DNA from: SAR92 bacterium BACL16 MAG-120619-bin48
Lineage (GTDB): Bacteria; Pseudomonadota; Gammaproteobacteria; Pseudomonadales; Porticoccaceae
NCBI GenBank assembly: GCA_001438605.1
Contig: LIDE01000021.1
Coordinates: 1 to 58,933 of the forward strand
Length of the DNA stretch: 58,933 nt
Reading direction: 5' to 3'
Shown: piece after piece, positions 1 to 8,010 of the stretch
How positions within the stretch are numbered: position 1 is the first letter of the stretch
How the letters are laid out: every line of letters starts with the position of its first letter
Position numbers and translations under genes: made by a program
The notes under the pieces: generated by a model
Told to the model about the DNA's origin: nothing
Database searches by the model: none
Seen by the model: the letters and a program-made list of their open reading frames with translations, nothing else

Positions 1-14
1 CTATGGGCCGGCGG

Positions 15-44
15 GGTACTTGCTAACGAGAGTTAACAAGTACC
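15..44. repeat. Inverted repeat able to form a hairpin with a GAGA loop
   Basis: An 8-bp arm GGTACTTG (15-22) pairs with CAAGTACC (37-44). Inside it TAAC (24-27) pairs with GTTA (32-35) around a GAGA tetraloop, with one C/A mismatch between the two helices. There is no T-tract on either side, so a classical terminator is not supported. It lies downstream of fadB; a fadA gene would be expected further left, outside the window. The inner part resembles the repeat unit found near 50.0 kb. Confidence 0.5.
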
Positions 45-149
45 GCCTAAACCACACCCCAAAGCCTTATCAGCGTCCCTTAATTCAAACTGTAACGTTG
101 GACCACAGGCGATTAACCCGCGGCCCAGCGTTCAATGACAGCAAGCTTC

Positions 150-2309
150 CTACGCGTAGAGCGTTTCGCCTCGCGCAGCCATCTGGCGCAATTTCTCAGT
201 TGGACGGTAGAGTTCACTGACAGCAGTATATTTATCCCCAAGATCACAAATGGTTTGCAGACCCATTTCGTCCATCCAGCGGCAAATACCCCCACGGAAT
301 GTCGGGAATCCTACACCGTAAATCAGTGCCATATCGGCTTCTGCCGGCGAGGCAACAACACCTTCCTCCAAGCAGTGAACCATTTCCATGGCCATCGCTA
401 CAATGAGGCGCTCAATAATTTCATCGGCAGCAAGCTGCTTAGCGTCACCGAAGGCACTGGCAAACATTGCAATCACCTCAGGGTCAACCACTTTGCCCGG
501 TTTGCCTTTTTCGTTGAGCTCATAGCGGTAATAACCTACGCCATTTTTCTGACCAAAGCGCTTTGCGTTGTAAATCGCCTCGGTCGGCCAAACCTCTGCT
601 GTCTTTTTAAAGCGTTCGGGCAAGCCATCGATCATCACTGGGTAACAATGATTGATGGTGTCGATGCCAATCACATCCATCAAATAGGCAGGCCCCATGG
701 GCAGACCCCAGCCTTCCATAACCTTGTCGACCTGCTGGAAATCTCCACCTTCGGCCAAAATCATCTCTAAGCCGAAGAGCATGGCAAACAATACGCGATT
801 GACCAAAAAGCCCGGGCAGTCGTTGACAACAATCGGCTTTTTACCCAAGCCCAGGGCATAGGCACAGACGGCAGCCACGGTTTGATCTGAGGTCTTTTCG
901 CCGCGAATAATTTCCACCAAAGGCATAGCATGCACAGGGTTAAAAAAGTGCATACCACAAAAGTTTTCTGGCCGCTGCAGTGACTCAGCGAGGCGATTAA
1001 TGGAAATCGTCGATGTATTGGAGGTGATGAAGGCGGTCTTTGGCACCAGCGCTTCTACAGCCGGCAACACTTGTTTCTTGACCTTTTCTAACTCAACGAC
1101 GGCCTCAACCACCATGTTGCAGGGTGCGAGATCAGCATCCAGCAGGGTTGGCGTAATCTGACTTAAAATCTGCGCCGCTTTGTCCTCGGTAATCTTTCCT
1201 CGAGCAACACTTTTGCTCAGCAGTTTGGATGCTTCTTTAATACCGAGGTCTAGCGCTGGCTGGTTGATATCTTTCATCACCACCGAGTAGCCGCGAAGCG
1301 CATTCTGATAGGCAATACCACCGCCCATAATGCCTGCGCCAATCACTGCAGCGGTCTTGATCGGCTCCAACTTGTCGGCCAGCGCGTGAGCGCGATTTTT
1401 CGCTTGTTTGACAATGTACTGGTCACTTAAAAACAGTCCCACCATCGCCCGCGCCTGTGGTGTGCGGGTGATATCGTAAAATGCTTCATTTTCAAGGCGT
1501 ATTGCCCCTTCGCGATCAAGATCGGCGGCTGCAGATACCAATTCAAGCGCTTTAATCGACGCAGGGTAATGGGTGCCTACTTTTGCCACCACAGCAGCGC
1601 GATAGCCCGAGGCGCTGGCCTCAAGTTCCGCCTCAGTCATCGCGAGAGGAGATTTCTTTTGCTGACGGCGAGCGGCGTAATCACGCGAGCCATCGGCCAT
1701 TTCTTGCAGCAGTTGCAGCGCGCCACTGCGAAGTTCTTCTGGCGCGACCACGGCATCCACCGCGCCCGCTTTTAAGGCGGCATCAGGGCGCTGCTGTTCG
1801 CCAGATGCAATCCAATGAACTGCCGTTGAGAACCCCACCAGCCGTGGCAGTCGAACAGTTCCGCCCCAGCCAGGGATAATACCGAGACCGGTCTCGGGCA
1901 GACCAACAGCTGCTTTCGCTGAAATCACTCGTGCATCACAGGCAAGGCACACCTCAAATCCACCACCAAGGGCAAACCCATTGATCGCGGCCACAGAGGG
2001 AAAGGGTAAATCTTCAATCTCAGAAAAGAGTGCATTTACAGATTGTGCACCGGCGATGAAGTTCGCTTTGGTCTCTGCAAACATATCTTTGAATTCGGTA
2101 ATATCAGCGCCCACCACAAATACAGACTTGCTGCTGCTTAACAACAAACCCTGTATACCTTCCTCCTGCTTGAGAAGCGCGACGGCTGAGCGCAAATCAG
2201 CAATGGTCTCGCTGTTAAATTTATTAACCGACTCGCTTTGGTTGTCGAAGTTGATCTCAGCAAAGCGGTTGTCGATTTTTGTCAGGCTAAGAGTGGTTCC
2301 TTTAAACAT
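150..2309 (-). CDS. fadB: Fatty acid oxidation complex subunit alpha FadB
   Basis: Bifunctional enoyl-CoA hydratase/3-hydroxyacyl-CoA dehydrogenase of the beta-oxidation complex, 719 residues, the usual FadB length (about 715). The N-terminal crotonase half shows VGADITEF, the GGGFE and LPET segments that carry the two catalytic glutamates, and PGWGGT. The dehydrogenase half begins near residue 310 with the Rossmann motif VIGAGIMGGGI and has the catalytic-His segment GMHFFNPVH. The N-terminal phrase ESVNKFN is typical of FadB rather than FadJ. The start ATG lies at 2307-2309 with AAGGAA upstream, at rather long spacing. The partner thiolase gene fadA is not in the window; the 3' end sits 150 bases from the edge, so fadA may follow there. 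The main alternative, FadJ, fits the N-terminus less well. Confidence 0.95.
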   Translation of the reverse strand: MFKGTTLSLTKIDNRFAEINFDNQSESVNKFNSETIADLRSAVALLKQEEGIQGLLLSSSKSVFVVGADITEFKDMFAETKANFIAGAQSVNALFSEIEDLPFPSVAAINGFALGGGFEVCLACDARVISAKAAVGLPETGLGIIPGWGGTVRLPRLVGFSTAVHWIASGEQQRPDAALKAGAVDAVVAPEELRSGALQLLQEMADGSRDYAARRQQKKSPLAMTEAELEASASGYRAAVVAKVGTHYPASIKALELVSAAADLDREGAIRLENEAFYDITRTPQARAMVGLFLSDQYIVKQAKNRAHALADKLEPIKTAAVIGAGIMGGGIAYQNALRGYSVVMKDINQPALDLGIKEASKLLSKSVARGKITEDKAAQILSQITPTLLDADLAPCNMVVEAVVELEKVKKQVLPAVEALVPKTAFITSNTSTISINRLAESLQRPENFCGMHFFNPVHAMPLVEIIRGEKTSDQTVAAVCAYALGLGKKPIVVNDCPGFLVNRVLFAMLFGLEMILAEGGDFQQVDKVMEGWGLPMGPAYLMDVIGIDTINHCYPVMIDGLPERFKKTAEVWPTEAIYNAKRFGQKNGVGYYRYELNEKGKPGKVVDPEVIAMFASAFGDAKQLAADEIIERLIVAMAMEMVHCLEEGVVASPAEADMALIYGVGFPTFRGGICRWMDEMGLQTICDLGDKYTAVSELYRPTEKLRQMAARGETLYA

Positions 2310-2460
2310 GATGCGTATATTTCCTTACAAAAAAGTGGCGTTAGAGTTTTATCGGCAGCCGCTATTTTAGTGCGGCCGCTAGCAGAGTCTATGATTTAGT
2401 TTGACCAATTGGACTCACAATCGCGAAGACGAGCAAAATCACACTTGGCGGCTGTATTTG

Positions 2461-3120
2461 TTAGTGCTCGGCAGCGGATTTCTGAAAAATAATCACATCG
2501 GCTCCAATAAATGTAACCGCGGCGCCCCACTCTTGTGCTAAATAGTCAAAACTCTGCTGCGAAAAAAAACTGATATGGGTGGGGTCGGTCTTGTAGTGCC
2601 ACGTGGCAAAGGTCTCTGCATTGTTAACCATTTTTGTCATAAGCCCGAGATACCCACCCGGGCGCAGCAAGGCCCATAAGCGCTCTAATTCGCGACGCGG
2701 ATTGGCAAGATGTTCGACCACTTCGGTCGCGGTAATAAAATCATAGTGACTCTCAAGTACACGAGGGTTGTTAGCGTAGTAAAGATCGTAGAGCGACACA
2801 GAGTGGCCGGCTTCCTCGAGCATTACTGATAGGCAGGGACCGGGCCCACAGCCAAAGTCCAGACCTCGGCGCGCACCGTTTAAACGCATCAAAAGCGGCT
2901 CGGCAAGGCGACCCAAAAAACGTCGGTAACCCTGATCAGCTGAATTATTTTGATGCAGATCGTACTGCGCCTTCTGGGCGACATCGCTGAGATGAAACTG
3001 CGCGGGAACAAAGACAAGCTGACAGGCGTGGCAGCGGAGATAGTTGCGCGCGCTGTCTTGATAAAAGTGGCTTACATCGATCGAACCGCACAGCGGGCAA
3101 GGCATACAAGCAGCGTTCAT
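2461..3120 (-). CDS. Class I SAM-dependent methyltransferase with N-terminal zinc ribbon
   Basis: 219 residues from the ATG at 3118-3120. The first 40 residues hold two Cys pairs (CPLC and CHAC) that look like a zinc-ribbon knuckle. A methyltransferase core follows with the SAM-binding motif LDFGCGPG and a TATEVVEHL segment typical of the methyltransferase 11/23 families. The substrate cannot be told from sequence. A longer reading frame upstream exists, but it runs through the complement of the tRNA-Pro and tRNA-Arg genes, so the longer start is rejected. Divergent from the tRNA operon. The zinc ribbon suggests binding of a macromolecule or a cofactor-like substrate, but that is inference. 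Confidence 0.75.
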   Translation of the reverse strand: MNAACMPCPLCGSIDVSHFYQDSARNYLRCHACQLVFVPAQFHLSDVAQKAQYDLHQNNSADQGYRRFLGRLAEPLLMRLNGARRGLDFGCGPGPCLSVMLEEAGHSVSLYDLYYANNPRVLESHYDFITATEVVEHLANPRRELERLWALLRPGGYLGLMTKMVNNAETFATWHYKTDPTHISFFSQQSFDYLAQEWGAAVTFIGADVIIFQKSAAEH

Positions 3121-3249
3121 GGTTAGTCTTTGGTGAGTGAATAAGATTCCCGCCGCCAGGAGCAGCGCCAGAAAATCAGTATTCCACAGCCGTGGCAAAC
3201 AAACAAAATTAAACGGCTGGACAATATTAAAAGATCTTAGCAATTGCCG

Positions 3250-3278
3250 TTGACGAAAACCGGCTCGGTCAGTATCAT
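3250..3278 (+). promoter_or_regulatory. Sigma70 promoter of the tRNA-Pro/Arg/His operon
   Basis: TTGACG (3250-3255), a 17-bp spacer and TATCAT (3273-3278), followed at once by the GC-rich stretch GCGCGC. A near-consensus -35 with a GC-rich discriminator is what is known of stringently controlled stable-RNA promoters. It lies 36 bases upstream of the mature tRNA-Pro 5' end. Confidence 0.7.
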
Positions 3279-3313
3279 GCGCGCTCTTGAAAGAGACCGC
3301 ATGGTAAGACATT

Positions 3314-3390
3314 CGGGGATTAGCGCAGTCCGGTAGCGCGCCTGCTTTGGGAGCAGGATGTCGGGGGTTCGAATCCCTCATCCCCGACCA
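3314..3390 (+). tRNA. tRNA-Pro (anticodon TGG)
   Basis: 77 bases including an encoded CCA. The acceptor stem CGGGGAT pairs with ATCCCCG, the anticodon loop CTTTGGGAG gives TGG, and the T-loop GGTTCGAATCC is canonical. First gene of a three-tRNA operon. Confidence 0.97.
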
Positions 3391-3410
3391 CTTTCCGGCT
3401 TGATTAATAT

Positions 3411-3487
<77 letters not shown>

Positions 3488-3533
3488 AGTCAAAGGGCCG
3501 CTCACCCAGCAGTGATATAACATGCTTTTTAAT

Positions 3534-3610
3534 GGTGGACGTAGCTCAGTTGGTAGAGCCCCGGATTGTGATTCCGGTGGTCGCGGGTTCAATCCCCGTC
3601 GTCCACCCCA
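3534..3610 (+). tRNA. tRNA-His (anticodon GTG)
   Basis: 77 bases counted from the extra G at -1 (3534) that histidine tRNAs need, opposite the C before CCA. The acceptor GTGGACG pairs with CGTCCAC, and the anticodon loop ATTGTGATT gives GTG. Last tRNA of the cluster; the tRNA-Leu often found next in relatives is absent. Confidence 0.97.
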
Positions 3611-3621
3611 TTAAGAAACGC

Positions 3622-3692
3622 CTGTCTTTAGTCGCACTCTTAGCCGCACTCTTAGCCGCACTCTTAGTCTCGCTCTTAGTCTCACTCTCCTC
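3622..3692. repeat. 12-bp tandem repeat array, six degenerate units
   Basis: The heptamer ACTCTTA or a close variant recurs at 3624, 3636, 3648, 3660, 3672 and 3684, an exact 12-bp period. Read on the minus strand the unit is GAGTGCGGCTAA with GAGTG/GAGCG alternation. The array lies between tRNA-His and the folD promoter and contains no reading frame of note. It shares the GAGYG...TAA core with the 13-bp array at 50.02-50.12 kb. Confidence 0.85.
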
Positions 3693-3725
3693 CGCTCCAA
3701 AAAAGTAAACTGCGAATAAAAAAGG

Positions 3726-3754
3726 TTGCGTTAGTCAACGCTGTTGCCTATTTT
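3726..3754 (+). promoter_or_regulatory. Probable folD promoter with internal palindrome
   Basis: TTGCGT (3726-3731), a 17-bp spacer and TATTTT (3749-3754) stand 40 bases before the folD ATG. The palindrome GCGTT-AGTC-AACGC (3728-3741) overlaps the -35 element and the spacer, a place where a bound repressor would block polymerase. No regulator can be named. Confidence 0.45.
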
Positions 3755-3793
3755 ATCGCCCTTTATTAACTATTGATTTAATCGGGTATTACA

Positions 3794-4639
3794 ATGTCAG
3801 CATTGATTCTTGATGGTAAAACACTGGCCGCGCAAACAGAGGCAGCATTAAGCAAACGCGTTGCCGCAATCAAAAGCCAAAATTCAGGCCAAGCGCCAAT
3901 TCTTGCCACCATCCTGGTTGGCGGTGACCCAGCCTCCGCAACCTACGTCAAAATGAAGCAAAATGCCTGCAAGCGTGTCGGCATGGAGTCGATTGCGGTC
4001 GAGATGCCAGAAGAGACAACCACCGAACAGTTATTAGCCAAGATCCATGAACTCAATAACAATCCAAACTGCCACGGTATTCTCCTGCAACACCCAACGC
4101 CGAAACAAATCGACGAACGCGCCTGTTTCGATGCAATTGCCCTCAAGAAGGATGTGGATGGCGTTACCTGTTTAGGCTTTGGACGCATGGCAATGGATGA
4201 GGAAGCCTACGGATCAGCCACGCCTCAGGGCATTATGCGCATTCTAGAGGCCTACAACATTGAGATGTCTGGCAAGCATGCCGTTGTGGTTGGCCGCAGT
4301 CCAATTCTGGGCAAGCCGATGGCGCTGATGCTATTGAACGCCAATGCCACGGTCACCATTTGCCACTCAAAAACCCAGAACCTGGCTGATCTCATTAAGC
4401 AGGCAGATATTTTAGTCGGCGCGGTTGGTCGACCTGAATTTATTAAAGCCGAGTGGATTAAAGATGGCGCGGTTGTGGTTGATGCAGGCTATCACCCCGG
4501 CGGCGTGGGCGATATCGAGCTGGAACCCCTGCTCGACCGAGTGGCAGCCTACACGCCCGTTCCCGGCGGCGTTGGCCCAATGACGATCAATACTCTGATA
4601 TTGCAGTCAGTGCTTGCCGCTGAAAAGAGCCTTCTCTAG
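3794..4639 (+). CDS. folD: Bifunctional methylenetetrahydrofolate dehydrogenase/cyclohydrolase FolD
   Basis: Interconverts 5,10-methylene-, methenyl- and 10-formyl-tetrahydrofolate in cytosolic one-carbon metabolism. 281 residues, normal length. Visible marks are the catalytic pair in YVKMK (Tyr51, Lys55), KDVDG, the dinucleotide-binding [13 protein letters not shown], and the C-terminal signature [11 protein letters not shown]. It departs from the usual gammaproteobacterial form: the substrate loop reads [15 protein letters not shown] instead of the familiar QLPLP, and a [14 protein letters not shown] segment precedes the C-terminus. It occupies the position expected for folD beside the tRNA cluster and cysS/glnS. 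Confidence 0.95.
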   Translation: MSALILDGKTLAAQTEAALSKRVAAIKSQNSGQAPILATILVGGDPASATYVKMKQNACKRVGMESIAVEMPEETTTEQLLAKIHELNNNPNCHGILLQHPTPKQIDERACFDAIALKKDVDGVTCLGFGRMAMDEEAYGSATPQGIMRILEAYNIEMSGKHAVVVGRSPILGKPMALMLLNANATVTICHSKTQNLADLIKQADILVGAVGRPEFIKAEWIKDGAVVVDAGYHPGGVGDIELEPLLDRVAAYTPVPGGVGPMTINTLILQSVLAAEKSLL

Positions 4640-4664
4640 AAGGCTCTGCGCTCTGCTCCACTGA

Positions 4665-5417
4665 TCAGCGCTTGCTGCTGATTTTTGCCATCATGGCGGC
4701 AATCGAATCCCGAGCAAAAGGTTGCTGAATCGACCACACCTGCTCAGCCGTCTCTCTCTGTAATATTTCATCGTGGTTGTTCGTTCCACCCGCAGCGCGC
4801 AATGTCTGTTTGGTACGCAGCAGCAGCTCTTTGGGTAGGTCGGGAATATTTTTCGTGAATTCAAAAGCCTCATCAACCAGCTTTTCAGCCTCAACACACT
4901 TCCACGCAAGACCCTTCGCAACCGCCTCTTCGCCACTTAATGACTGAGAGAAAAGCAGCATACCCGCCGCCGTATTCCAGTTGACTAACTGGCGCAACAT
5001 CCACGTATTGCCGCCGCCCGGGTGCAAGCCCAAGCCAAAAAAGCGCGGCTCGAAGCGCGCAGCCGCCGTGACAATGCGCACATCACAACCCACTGCCATA
5101 TTAAAACCGGCGCCAACTGCTGGGCCGTTAATTGCAGCTATGGTGGGTAAGGTACAGTTGGCGATGCTCAAAAAGCCGCTGTAAATTTTTTCCAAGACAG
5201 CCTGATTCGGCGTCAGATCTGCCAGTTGGCCGCCGGCGCAGAACGCCTTGCCGTTACCCGTCACAATAAGCGCTTTTACGTCGGGGTGTGCCTCAGCTGC
5301 AGCCACAGCATCCACAATGAGGTCGCAGACCTCTTGGGTCAGCATGTTGCGCTTTGCTGGATTATTTAGGGTAATCAAGGCCACATTGTGGCGAATCTCA
5401 AAAAGGACGGGCGACAT
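4665..5417 (-). CDS. Enoyl-CoA hydratase/isomerase (crotonase) family protein, atypical active site
   Basis: 250 residues covering one crotonase domain. The CoA/oxyanion-hole segments are present (AFCAGGQLADL near residue 60 and GPAVGAGFNMAVGCD near 105). However, the positions that carry the two catalytic glutamates in enoyl-CoA hydratase read Asn (AGFNMA) and Phe (FEPRFFGLGLHPGGG). Simple hydratase activity is therefore doubtful; an isomerase, hydrolase or other crotonase reaction is possible. It is convergent with folD, with 25 bases between stop codons. It lies near other lipid-related genes, but nothing in the sequence fixes the substrate. Confidence 0.8.
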   Translation of the reverse strand: MSPVLFEIRHNVALITLNNPAKRNMLTQEVCDLIVDAVAAAEAHPDVKALIVTGNGKAFCAGGQLADLTPNQAVLEKIYSGFLSIANCTLPTIAAINGPAVGAGFNMAVGCDVRIVTAAARFEPRFFGLGLHPGGGNTWMLRQLVNWNTAAGMLLFSQSLSGEEAVAKGLAWKCVEAEKLVDEAFEFTKNIPDLPKELLLRTKQTLRAAGGTNNHDEILQRETAEQVWSIQQPFARDSIAAMMAKISSKR

Positions 5418-5483
5418 ACTCTTCTCTCATTTTTAGTTATCGTTCGCGATATTAAGTAGTGATATTTTTGATGTTCTCAGAAA

Positions 5484-5786
5484 TTAGCTCTCTTCACTCA
5501 CCATAATTTTCATTAGCTCGTTATATCCATCAAGCTGATTCAGAAGTTGCGTGCGCTCGTTTTGAGCGATATCTAACCAATGCCGATTTTCGAGCGCTCC
5601 AACCATCGCGTAGAGAAAATTCAATGATGGAGAGATACCTGGCGCAGCCTTCAGTCTATTAAATGCAGCAACCGGGCCGACGTTCATAAGATCTTCTCTG
5701 GTAAATATACCGACGCTCTGAAGGCACTCAACTGATTTTTTACCGAGTCCCTTTAAGCGAATCAAATCCGTGTTCGGGATGTCCAT
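5484..5786 (-). CDS. Stand-alone TfoX C-terminal domain (helix-hairpin-helix-like) protein
   Basis: 100 residues. The N-terminal half reads LIRLKGLGKKSVECLQSVGI, then TREDLMNVGPVAAFNRLKA, then LNFLYAMVGALENRHW. This is the layout of the C-terminal domain of TfoX/Sxy competence regulators, which contains a helix-hairpin-helix-like fold. The TfoX N-terminal domain is missing, as in many short homologues. Function unknown; DNA binding or protein contacts are possible. It follows the crotonase promoter region on the same strand, 66 bases apart. Confidence 0.7.
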   Translation of the reverse strand: MDIPNTDLIRLKGLGKKSVECLQSVGIFTREDLMNVGPVAAFNRLKAAPGISPSLNFLYAMVGALENRHWLDIAQNERTQLLNQLDGYNELMKIMVSEES

Positions 5787-6015
5787 ATCAATCTCTCCTG
5801 CATTGGATCATAAACTCAAACCCAATTGTTAACGTGAAAATTAGAGGCTAAGTCTGAGGCTACCGTTGTTACCAAAAGAAGCTTCGGGGTCTTTTGCCCG
5901 CAATCGACCTGTTTAACTGTATCTCTCAAAAACAATAGCAAAGGATACCATTGCAGGCCTTCTAAGGCGCGGCACGTTACCGTATAGTCAGCAAAATAGT
6001 TTGGAGATTCACCCA

Positions 6016-6765
6016 GTGCCAACATCGCTCTCGCCACAGCAGCTAGTCGCCCACCGTGGCTATCAAAAAAAATTTCCAGAGAACACAGCGCTGTCGGTGA
6101 GTAAAGCCATTGAGGCGGGTGCGCTGTTTGTTGAAATCGATATTCAAATGAGTCTCGACCAACATCCCATAGTCTTCCATGATCTGACCCTAAAACGGGT
6201 GAGCGGCGGCAGCGGCACGGTGCATCAACTGACACTGCAAGAGCTAACTGCCCTGCCTGCCTGTGAGCCAAAACGGTTGGGTAACGCGTTTTTGGCCGAG
6301 ACAATTTCACCGCTGGCGCGGATAGTTGAGATCGTTTGCCAGCATCCGGCAGTGACCTTATTTGTGGAATTAAAGGAAGAATCCATCGATCACTTTGGCG
6401 CAGAGCTTATGCTCGAGCGCGTCTGCGACATTTTGCAACCTATTCAACAGCGCGCAGTGCTGATTAGCTTTGACTATGCCATTATTGAGATGGCTCGCGC
6501 GCGCGGCTGGCCACTGGTCGGTGCGGTCTTGCGCGAATGGAATGATATTCATTCCCCGCTGCTCACACGGATTGCCGGCGACTACACCTTTATTGATCAT
6601 CATATAATTCCGCGCAGCAGCGATCTTAGCCACCTTAAAACCCGACTAGTGGCCTACGAAGTGGGCACTGTCACCTTAGCCGAGTCTCTCGCGGCAGGAG
6701 GTGTGCATATGCTTGAGACATTCGATATTGAGGGCCTGTTAGCGACAAGCCCTGCGAACCGTTGA
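6016..6765 (+). CDS. Glycerophosphodiester phosphodiesterase
   Basis: Hydrolyses glycerophosphodiesters to an alcohol and sn-glycerol 3-phosphate. 249 residues from the GTG at 6016, chosen because GGAG (6003-6006) stands nine bases before it; a TTG at 6001 overlaps that site. The family motifs are clear: VAHRGYQKKFPENT with the catalytic His-Arg-Gly and Glu, VEIDIQMS, and VFHDLTLKRV. No signal peptide, so cytosolic. It is followed 18 bases later by an FAD-dependent glycerol-3-phosphate dehydrogenase, so the pair can take glycerophosphodiesters to dihydroxyacetone phosphate. Confidence 0.9.
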   Translation: MPTSLSPQQLVAHRGYQKKFPENTALSVSKAIEAGALFVEIDIQMSLDQHPIVFHDLTLKRVSGGSGTVHQLTLQELTALPACEPKRLGNAFLAETISPLARIVEIVCQHPAVTLFVELKEESIDHFGAELMLERVCDILQPIQQRAVLISFDYAIIEMARARGWPLVGAVLREWNDIHSPLLTRIAGDYTFIDHHIIPRSSDLSHLKTRLVAYEVGTVTLAESLAAGGVHMLETFDIEGLLATSPANR

Positions 6766-6783
6766 CGATAAAGGGACTTAGCA

Positions 6784-7974
6784 GTGATTACGGATACGAC
6801 TATTAATAGCAGAACAACCATAGAACCAGCCGTCGACGTCTGCGTAGTGGGTGGCGGTATTCATGGGGCCGGAGTAGCTCAGGCCGCCGCGGCCAGCGGG
6901 CTCTCCGTTGCGCTGATAGAAAAGAGTGACTGGGGTGCGAGCACATCATCAAAATCGAGCAAATTAATTCACGGCGGATTGCGCTATTTGCAATCCGCTG
7001 ACTTTGCCCTAGTCCGGGAAAGTCTTCGCGAACGGCGCACGCTACTCAATATTGCGGCGGACATCGTTAAGCCAAACTGGTTTTACCTGCCTGTTTACGA
7101 GGGCAGCGCCCACGCACCGTGGAAAATCCGACTTGGCTTAATACTCTACCGCCTGCTCGCAGGGCGCAACAATCTCGGATCGTTTAAACAAATTCCGAAA
7201 TCTGATTGGGGAAAATTGGAGGGACTCAATACATTTGAGCTCAGGGCCGTTTTTGCCTATCAGGATGCTCAGACCGACGACAGGCAGCTGACGCAGCGTG
7301 TTGTGAAATCGGCAGCAGAGCATGGCGCAAAGCTCTATTGTCCCTTTAAATTTACCACCGCCGAAAAAACAACTCTCGGTTATCGCGTGACGATGACGCA
7401 AAACGATCTTATCAAAACCATTAACTGCCGTTATCTTGTCAATGCCGCCGGCCCTTGGGTCAATCGCGTTGCCGATAAAATCGACCCGAAGCCCAGTATG
7501 ATCAATATTGATCTTGTTCAGGGTACCCATATTGAATTCAGTCAACAGTTAAGCGAGCGCTGTTTTTATCTCGAAGCGCAGCAAGATCGCCGCGCGGTGT
7601 TTGTGCTCCCACTCAAGGGTGGCACCATGGTTGGAACAACCGAAAAGCTGTTTGACGCAAATCCAGAAAGTGTCAGCCCTAGTGCTGACGAGGTCAGCTA
7701 TCTGACTGAGGTTGTGCAAGACCACTTTCCGCACTTCAATCATCGGCCAAACAATGCGTGGGCAGGTTTGAGAGTGCTGCCAGCCACTGAACAGAGTCCG
7801 TTTAAGCGCAGCCGCGAAGTCCTGTATGGTGAGAGTGAAAGCTACTTGGCTATCTATGGCGGAAAGCTCACAGGCTACCGCGCCACTGCCGCAAAAGTCA
7901 TGGCCAAGGTGCTCGTGGGACTGCAAATGAACACCACGCACGCTGTAAAAGACACGTCAAAAATTAAGCTATAG
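6784..7974 (+). CDS. glpD: FAD-dependent glycerol-3-phosphate dehydrogenase (GlpD-like, short form)
   Basis: 396 residues, starting at the GTG 6784 just behind a GGGA element. The N-terminal FAD motif VCVVGGGIHGAGVAQAAAASG, then STSSKSSKLIHGGLRYLQ and the later VNAAGPWVN and GGKLTGYRATA segments are those of aerobic glycerol-3-phosphate dehydrogenase, which passes electrons to quinone at the membrane. Classical GlpD is about 500 residues; this protein stops soon after the FAD domain and lacks the C-terminal helical domain. Cotranscribed with the diesterase upstream. The activity assignment is from family similarity; a related FAD oxidase with another small substrate remains possible. Confidence 0.8.
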   Translation: MITDTTINSRTTIEPAVDVCVVGGGIHGAGVAQAAAASGLSVALIEKSDWGASTSSKSSKLIHGGLRYLQSADFALVRESLRERRTLLNIAADIVKPNWFYLPVYEGSAHAPWKIRLGLILYRLLAGRNNLGSFKQIPKSDWGKLEGLNTFELRAVFAYQDAQTDDRQLTQRVVKSAAEHGAKLYCPFKFTTAEKTTLGYRVTMTQNDLIKTINCRYLVNAAGPWVNRVADKIDPKPSMINIDLVQGTHIEFSQQLSERCFYLEAQQDRRAVFVLPLKGGTMVGTTEKLFDANPESVSPSADEVSYLTEVVQDHFPHFNHRPNNAWAGLRVLPATEQSPFKRSREVLYGESESYLAIYGGKLTGYRATAAKVMAKVLVGLQMNTTHAVKDTSKIKL

Positions 7975-8010
7975 TCGACCGTCGCAGCCCCGTCGCTTCG
8001 GAAAGTCCTG

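Noticed and set aside
5873-5898. Inverted repeat CAAAAGA ... TCTTTTG upstream of the glycerophosphodiesterase gene
   Set aside because: Only seven mostly A/T pairs with a long loop and no T-tract; too weak to call a terminator or operator.
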